Shown here: positions 58,685-64,000 of the stretch, one piece after another | How positions within the stretch are numbered: position 1 is the stretch's first letter | How the letters are laid out: each line of letters begins with the position of its first letter | Source: Tritrichomonas musculus | Taxonomy: Eukaryota > Parabasalia > Tritrichomonadida > Tritrichomonadidae | DNA length: 64,000 bases | Assembly: GCA_039105265.1 (NCBI GenBank) | Contig: JAPFFF010000029.1 | Coordinates: 186,001 to 250,000, forward strand | Direction: 5' to 3' | Made by a program: the position numbers and the translations under genes | Notes under the pieces: model-generated | What the model saw: the letters and a program-made list of their open reading frames with translations, nothing else | The model's database searches: none | Told to the model about the DNA's origin: nothing

Positions 58685-59329
58685 TTAAGCAACAGTTAAA
58701 TCATCATTGAAATAAATCATGATAGCTGGAATATACATGTCATAATCTAAATTAAGTCGTGCAAACTTTTCAGATTCATCAATAATTCCATTTTGGTCTA
58801 GTGTTTTTTCCATTGTTAAAACCCTTCCCAAGAATTTCCATGTATATGAATCAGCATGCGAGTTAATCTTTTTGAATCGAGCTAATATATCCCATAATGA
58901 TTCTTCGCCAGCAACTTCTATCATATCTTCAAGCTTTGTTAATGTATTAACAATTCGAATCCATCTAGGATGCTTTGAAAGTTTTCCAACTATTCTTGAA
59001 TCGTCTTTCCACCATGGCTTATGTGGTGGAACAACTCCAAGAGCTGGATCAATCTTTGGTACATCAAGAAGTTCAGTCATAGGTAAATGAGGAATCTTAA
59101 GTTCGGTTTCAGGATCAACAATCATTCGAATATCTTTTGTTTTTGGATTAAACCAGTGGGAAATATCTGTTCCTGCAGCTTTAATTATGGGCTGATATTC
59201 CGGATCATTTGTGTGATCTTTAACCAAGCTAGTAAGATCTCTGACTTCTCCAAGGAATGAAACCCAACAGTCTTGTGATGTGTTATGAGCTAAAACTTCT
59301 GAAGGAAGTATCCAGCGATTAGTGCTCAT
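58685..59329 (-). CDS. CYB5D1: cytochrome b5 domain-containing protein 1 (flagellar)
   Basis: A 214-residue protein closely following CYB5D1. The N-terminal cytochrome b5-like domain reads ILPSEVLAHNTSQDCWVSFL and GEVRDLTSLVKDH (His39), then the family signature GTDISHWFNPKTKDIRMIVD. PPHKPWWKDDSRIVGKLSKH follows. The C-terminal ubiquitin-like part contains RIVNTLTKLEDMIEV and YTWKFLGRVLTMEKTLDQNG, ending PAIMIYFNDDLTVA. CYB5D1 is a conserved axonemal protein tied to radial spokes and redox control of ciliary beating. Together with the dynein intermediate chain it shows that a motile flagellum is encoded. Length and frame are normal. Confidence 0.95.
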   Translation of the reverse strand: MSTNRWILPSEVLAHNTSQDCWVSFLGEVRDLTSLVKDHTNDPEYQPIIKAAGTDISHWFNPKTKDIRMIVDPETELKIPHLPMTELLDVPKIDPALGVVPPHKPWWKDDSRIVGKLSKHPRWIRIVNTLTKLEDMIEVAGEESLWDILARFKKINSHADSYTWKFLGRVLTMEKTLDQNGIIDESEKFARLNLDYDMYIPAIMIYFNDDLTVA

Positions 59330-59903
59330 TTATTTAAATTTTTATTCAACGGATAAATTTTTTCAAATAACATTTCATTTTCAAATTCAACCTAAACTTA
59401 TACAATTTTTGTGTACATAATTGGCATCATATTATTTAAAAAAATCAAAAAACATTCATTATAGAATATTCTAGAATTTTTTTGTTAGAATAAAGCTGAT
59501 TTTTGTTAGAATAAAACATATATCTTTCTATTTTTTTGTTTATTTTTCTGTTTTATCTATTCTAACAACAAACCTCCCATAAATCTTTTATAGAATCTTA
59601 TAACGTATTTTTATTATACTCAGTTAACTTCTTTTTTTATAACAATTTAACTGAAAATTTAGAAATTGTGTGAAATTTTGGAAAATAATAAAGCTTTCAT
59701 AAAAAGATTGGATGCAAATTATTTATATATATTCTTTTGTGAAAAATTAATTTTGTTTTATCTTTTAAATGTGCAATGATTCTTTCCTTTTAAAATTCAA
59801 TGCCTTCCATTCAAAATTCAATGGTTTCCATTCAAAATTGAATGGAAAATATAAAAGCATGACAAAATAATAAAATACAATTTTAATTTATTAAATATCA
59901 AAA
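59330..59903. other. intergenic region with short repeats
   Basis: GTTAGAATAAA occurs twice (about 59483-59513) and its inverse TTCTAAC once nearby. TTCCATTCAAAATTCAATGG-like units are repeated in tandem at about 59795-59850, just upstream of the ankyrin-BspA gene. No gene recognised. Confidence 0.45.
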
Positions 59904-62230
59904 ATGGAAATCCAAGAATATATAGATGAAAAGAAAGAGCTTCAAGATCTTCTTCTTTCTTATATTGATGGAAGAGACGATAGCGAAATTGATTTTCATT
60001 TTTTAATCAATCATTTTGAAAATCAAGAAATTCGAGAAAATCCAGATGAGTTCAAAGCATTAATTCATTTGCTATTAAGGATAACAAACAATCATTACCG
60101 TTATCGAGGTTTTTTCAAGAAAATTGAGCAAATTATCTTATATTTTCAAAATGACATCAAACAGACTTTCTCAAATACCGAAATATTCAATCTTTTCAAA
60201 AACAACAAACGGATAGTTCTTTTTCTTATTAAGAACAACATTATCACCATTGACAAATCAATCACTGATTTAATGATCGAACAGAGTGAGTCAAAAGATA
60301 AAAAATGTTGTCATTACTTTTTCCCTGAAATAAAACCGTTTCTTAACCTCCAAACATTGTCAGTAATTCTATACGAAGTAACAGAAATTTATCCGGATAC
60401 AATGACAAATTTTGATATGAAGCGTGAAATCGGAGAAAACGAGAATTACATCTGCGCATTGATTCGCGCTGATGAAGTTGAAAATTTCATATCACATGTC
60501 ACTCAGAAAAACTTGCAACTTTTCACAAAAATTGAGCAGTCAATTTTTGAGACGAATTCATTTTTAATTAATAAGAAACCGTCATTAATTGAATATGCAG
60601 CTTTCTTTGGATCTATTCAAATTTTTCAATACTTGAAATTCAATGGTGTCACAATGGAATCAAGTTTATGGTCATATGCAATTCATGGTCAAAATGCAGA
60701 TTTAATTCACCTTCTTGAAGAGTGCCATATCAAGCCAGAAAACAACTCGTATGAAAGATGCCTTGAAGAATCAATTAAGTGTCATCACAACGACATCACA
60801 AATTACATTCATGACAACTTTTCGAGTCCAGAAGAATTGAGTAAAAATATTCAATTTAATTTCTGCAAGAATTTTTTTGCTTATAGCTTTCATTATTATA
60901 ATTATGAATACTTTCCAAGCAGTTTTGACAATAGATTCATTCTTCATTATTTGTGTGAATATGATTATACAAAACTTGTTGAGTTACTTTTAAAATCAAA
61001 GACAATCGACGTAAACCAACGTGTAAAAAAGATTTCAAATATTCTTTGTTTTAAATGGAATTCAAGATTAAAACTTTTTTAATGATAATATTCAAAAATA
61101 TTTATTTTTTTTAATGAAGTTTAAATTTTTAGAATTTTTATGTGACTGCATTACATCTTGCTGCTATTAAGAACAATAACAAAATTGTTGATCTTTTATT
61201 GGAACAACCAGGAATTGTGATCGGTCCAAATACATTTAAAGGATGTATAAAAATGACGCAAATTTCAATTCCTTTTGGTGTTACATCAATTGGATCGAGT
61301 GCTTTTGATGGCTGCTTATCTATTACAGAAATAATCATTCCAACATCAGTCACATCAATTGGCAAGAGCGCATTCAGAGGATGTTCATCACTATCGCAAT
61401 TAACGTTGCCTGCTTTCATCACTGAAATCGGAGAGAATGCATTTGAAGGCTGCATTAAACTGAAGGAAATAACAATTCCATCACCTGTAAAGTCGATTGA
61501 AAAGTCAACTTTTGTTAGATGCACTTCACTTGTAAAAGTGTCACTTCCATCATCAATAAATTTAATTGGTTCTCTTGCTTTTTATGACTGTTCTTCATTG
61601 ATTGAATTGTCAATTCCTTCTAGTGTCGAAAAAATCGGCGATTTTGCTTTTTCTGGCTGTTCCAAATTATCCAAATTAACAATACCAACGTCAATCACAT
61701 TCATTGGCAAGAATGCTTTCTTTGGATGCTCGTCATTAATGAAATTGACTCTTCCTTCATTGATTAAAAAAATAAGAAAAAATTCTTGTTGCGCCTGCTC
61801 GTCAATTGAGAATTTAATCGTTCCTGATTCTGTTAATAAAATCGGTTTTTCAGCTTTTAGCGGTTGTTATTCATTGAAACAAATTGCGATTCCTTCTTCA
61901 GTGTCAGTGATTTGCGCGTCTGCTTTCAGAGGCTGCTCTTTGCTGGATCTGATTGTGCTGCCTCCTTCTTTGAGCATGATTAGAGAATGCACTTTTTGTG
62001 GCTGCTTTTCATTAAAAAAAGTGTCATTTCCGTCATCTCTTAGAGAGATTGGCGAAAGAGCATTCGAAGATTGCGCCTCTTTGGATGAAATTTCACTTCC
62101 TTCTTCTTTGATTGTTGTTAGATACAATGCTTTTCTAGGATGCTCTTCTTTGAAGACAATAACAATTCCATCTATCGCATATAGAAATTATATTGGCCTT
62201 AATTCAAATATAGAAGTGACATTTATTTAA
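59904..62230 (+). CDS. ankyrin-BspA fusion gene with one apparent intron
   Basis: Exon 1 (59904-61022) starts at ATG and encodes the helical N-terminus and ankyrin repeats typical of trichomonad ankyrin proteins, up to KLVELLLKSKTIDVNQR. The frame then runs into unrelated residues and a stop at 61080. From about 61133 the same ankyrin repeat resumes (NFYVTALHLAAIKNNNKIVD). After LLLEQPG it changes abruptly to about 14 BspA-type LRR units of 23 residues (IPTSVTSIGKSAFRGCSSLS) ending at 62230. Removing 61023-61132, a GT...AG stretch of 110 bases in phase 0, joins the halves. The spliced product would be about 740 residues with no signal peptide or anchor seen. Without splicing the gene would be broken. 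Confidence 0.7.
61023..61132 (+). other. candidate intron inside an ankyrin repeat boundary
   Basis: A 110-base AT-rich stretch begins GTAAAAAAG and ends AATTTTTAG. It lies between VNQR and NFYVTALHLAA, the same point of the ankyrin repeat at which the spacers of the 17.8-19.0 kb gene fall. It contains GGAATTCAAGATTAAAACTT, similar to GGAATTCAAATCTTACTTTT in one of those spacers. The strict trichomonad 3' motif ACTAACACACAG is absent. If the boundary is three bases further right the linker length would match the consensus repeat exactly, so the ends are uncertain by a codon. Confidence 0.5.
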
Positions 62231-62413
62231 ATCTTTTATGTTTAATAATTTAATCATTTACAAATTTTTATTTTCTTCTTCTTTTTTTCTACTTTTTTTT
62301 TTATTGTTAGCTTTAATCAATAATGATATATTTCTTTCTCAAATCTGATTTTTACATTTATTTAAAAATATATTTTTTTAATTAAATAAAATACCGTTTA
62401 TTTAAATATAATA

Positions 62414-63715
62414 TTAACTTGAAACAACCATTTTCTTATAAAATTGGGTTTTGTAATTATATATTCTATTGAAAATAGAACTATCAAACAAATTAGCAAT
62501 TGAAAGAATGATGTCTTTGTCATCATCGCTAATGTCAAATGTCGTACATATTTCCTTCAATTGATTAGTATAAATAAAGCTTGGCTGCTTTTTGGGCTTT
62601 ATTAATAAATTTATGGCTTGTATTAATATAACCGCTTTTTGAACAAGCTCATTCAAAATTTCACGCGCAAATGTCACTCTTAAATGATCTGGGAATTTTG
62701 ATAATAAACTGATTTTGGAATTTGACCAAACTGTCATAAAACCATTTTGCTTGATAATATCTTTTTCACTTTTAATAATTCTATCTTTTAAATCGTTTGG
62801 CTGCAAATCATAATTTAATCTGATAGTTTGAATATATTGCTTTGCTAAGTCTTTATGTACACTAATATTTCCAATACAACATAATTGTTTTAAACCTACT
62901 CTAACCCATGTCCATGGCCTTTTGAACATGAGGAGAGTCTCTTTAGGAAGTCCTTTCTGAGGTTTAACGCATTGAAGGAAAAACCCTGGTATTGGTGAAT
63001 CATGAGGTTTTGAATCACTCAACTGAAGTTGAAAAGGAAGCATAAAAGATGCGAGAAAACTGAAAAGTGGAACATCATCGCCCGTTTGATTTTCATCAAG
63101 CTCAAGTATTGTTGTCATTTGAGTATATAAATGACACCATAAAACACTTGCATAAAAATTTTGTTCTTGTGTTGATGTTGATTCTACCACGCTTGATATC
63201 GAATGAATACTCTCTACGCCTGCATTGAAAATAAAAGATATCTGCTCTGCCCTACTATTAATATCATTATCAATGCTGTATAACGGACTATTTTTACGCA
63301 TTGCATTTTGTATTAATGTTGCACACTCAACAGCATAATCTTTAACCAAATCAGACATAACAGTATTTATATTTTGATATTTTTGATCAATAAAAAAAGC
63401 GAATGCACAAATAGTTTGTGGCTTCTTTTGGGCTGCATTTGGTTTAAATAAAGAAGCAACTACTTTCAGGTTTGAGTTTCTATCATTAACTTCTGTTGTT
63501 GGAAATGTTTTAAAATATTGTTCATCATGCTGAAAAGCATTCATCAATATAGTTCGAAAAAAATTAAGAGTTGGATTAGTAGCATTTTGTTGAAGTTGAT
63601 CATTGGTTTTTATATCATATTGATTTGAACCATTATGATTTTTAGGAAGTTCCCAGGAATATACAATTTGTATTCCTGTCATCAAGCTATATGATGCAAC
63701 AGCAGCTTGAATCAT
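62414..63715 (-). CDS. C9orf72-like DENN-family protein
   Basis: A 433-residue protein. The start, AAVASYSLMTGIQIVYSWEL, fits the first strands of a longin/uDENN module (a conserved Trp follows). Residues about 90-150 contain KPQTICAFAFFIDQKYQNIN and a long helix. The C-terminal part, LNELVQKAVILIQAINLLIK then IYTNQLKEICTTFDISDDDK and DIILSIANLFDSSI, lines up with the end of human C9orf72 (Leu-Lys helix with KA..LI, a K-rich turn, an L...LDL..D segment, II.A.A). C9orf72 with SMCR8 regulates small GTPases and autophagy/lysosome traffic; relatives have been reported in trichomonads. The distance from the human protein is large, so confidence is moderate. Confidence 0.62.
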   Translation of the reverse strand: MIQAAVASYSLMTGIQIVYSWELPKNHNGSNQYDIKTNDQLQQNATNPTLNFFRTILMNAFQHDEQYFKTFPTTEVNDRNSNLKVVASLFKPNAAQKKPQTICAFAFFIDQKYQNINTVMSDLVKDYAVECATLIQNAMRKNSPLYSIDNDINSRAEQISFIFNAGVESIHSISSVVESTSTQEQNFYASVLWCHLYTQMTTILELDENQTGDDVPLFSFLASFMLPFQLQLSDSKPHDSPIPGFFLQCVKPQKGLPKETLLMFKRPWTWVRVGLKQLCCIGNISVHKDLAKQYIQTIRLNYDLQPNDLKDRIIKSEKDIIKQNGFMTVWSNSKISLLSKFPDHLRVTFAREILNELVQKAVILIQAINLLIKPKKQPSFIYTNQLKEICTTFDISDDDKDIILSIANLFDSSIFNRIYNYKTQFYKKMVVSS

Positions 63716-63800
63716 GAAATTGTATAAATTTTTAAATGATCAAATATCTTTTGAAAAAAATATAATTGTAAAAATTTTTGATAAGAGATAATTTTTTCAA

Positions 63801-64000
63801 ATGATTTTCTCTTTTATTCTCGATGTAATTCAATTTTTTATCAGTATTCTACCTTATATTCTTCCTTTTTTATGGATCTGCGCAATTATAGTTTATTCTC
63901 TCAAGTTCTTCAATTCTACCTGGGACAAATTCACACGATTTGGGAAACTTGAAGAACCAAGTACTTGGTCACATATACCATCACTATCCAATAAATTTGG
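63801..64000 (+). CDS. 5' part of a membrane protein gene, cut by the window edge
   Basis: An open frame starts at the ATG at 63801 and runs off the window after 66 codons. The first 36 residues are very hydrophobic (FISILPYILPFLWICAIIVY), a signal anchor or first membrane helix, followed by a soluble segment FTRFGKLEEPSTWSHIPSLS. It diverges from the C9orf72-like gene. Too little is visible to name a family; an ER-anchored enzyme would fit the layout. Confidence 0.55.
   Translation, partial: MIFSFILDVIQFFISILPYILPFLWICAIIVYSLKFFNSTWDKFTRFGKLEEPSTWSHIPSLSNKF

Overview
The window looks like a piece of a parabasalid (trichomonad) nuclear genome, most likely a Tritrichomonas- or Trichomonas-type organism. 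The species is inferred. The DNA is strongly AT-rich, and most genes are intronless single frames on both strands separated by short T/A-rich gaps. The gene content fits this group: BspA-like leucine-rich repeats, a chlamydial-Pmp-like surface protein, trichomonad-style ankyrin genes, an R1R2R3 Myb, flagellar proteins (dynein intermediate chain, CYB5D1), a bacterial-looking GH27 glycosidase, and many decayed DNA transposons (Mutator-like, Tc1-like, MITEs). No tRNA, rRNA, CRISPR array, retroelement or Polinton was recognised.

Layout. 0-10.3 kb is a dense housekeeping and signalling block: a decayed SAPS-like gene, KTI12, a Kelch protein, a large conserved unknown, a RhoGAP and a USP-fold protein whose catalytic residues are replaced. 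10.3-22.1 kb is accessory: a 0.8-kb MITE with an 8-bp target duplication, BspA and kinase fragments, a Pmp-like surface protein, an ankyrin gene cut into seven repeat-sized coding blocks by conserved spacers, and a 2-kb inverted-repeat element with a 10-bp target duplication beside a Mutator-like transposase remnant. 22.6-25.3 kb is an importin-beta-like gene. 25.3-28.4 kb is a graveyard of gene fragments and small MITEs. 29-46 kb is again dense: Myb, ribosomal protein uL1, axonemal dynein intermediate chain, a possible RhoGEF, an armadillo-like protein, a PSP1-domain protein, M18 aminopeptidase, an LRR protein and a Wntless/TMEM181-like membrane protein.

46.8-50.8 kb holds two decayed transposons. 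One is a Mutator-like transposase whose reading continues into a USP-like ubiquitin protease. The other is a D34E Tc1-like transposase that carries a Myb/SANT domain at its C-terminus. 51-64 kb returns to genes: GH27, an SLC35-type nucleotide-sugar transporter, a Sel1-pseudokinase, a pseudo-metacaspase, a coiled-coil protein, CYB5D1, an ankyrin-BspA fusion gene with an apparent intron, a C9orf72-like protein and a partial membrane protein at the edge.

Three themes deserve attention. First, ankyrin genes here appear to be interrupted exactly between repeats by intron-like spacers without recognisable canonical trichomonad splice signals. Second, transposases have acquired host-type domains (Myb, USP). 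Third, several enzyme-fold genes (USP, metacaspase, kinase) have lost their catalytic residues while keeping long intact frames. Boundaries of decayed elements are approximate; intact-frame coordinates run from start codon through stop.
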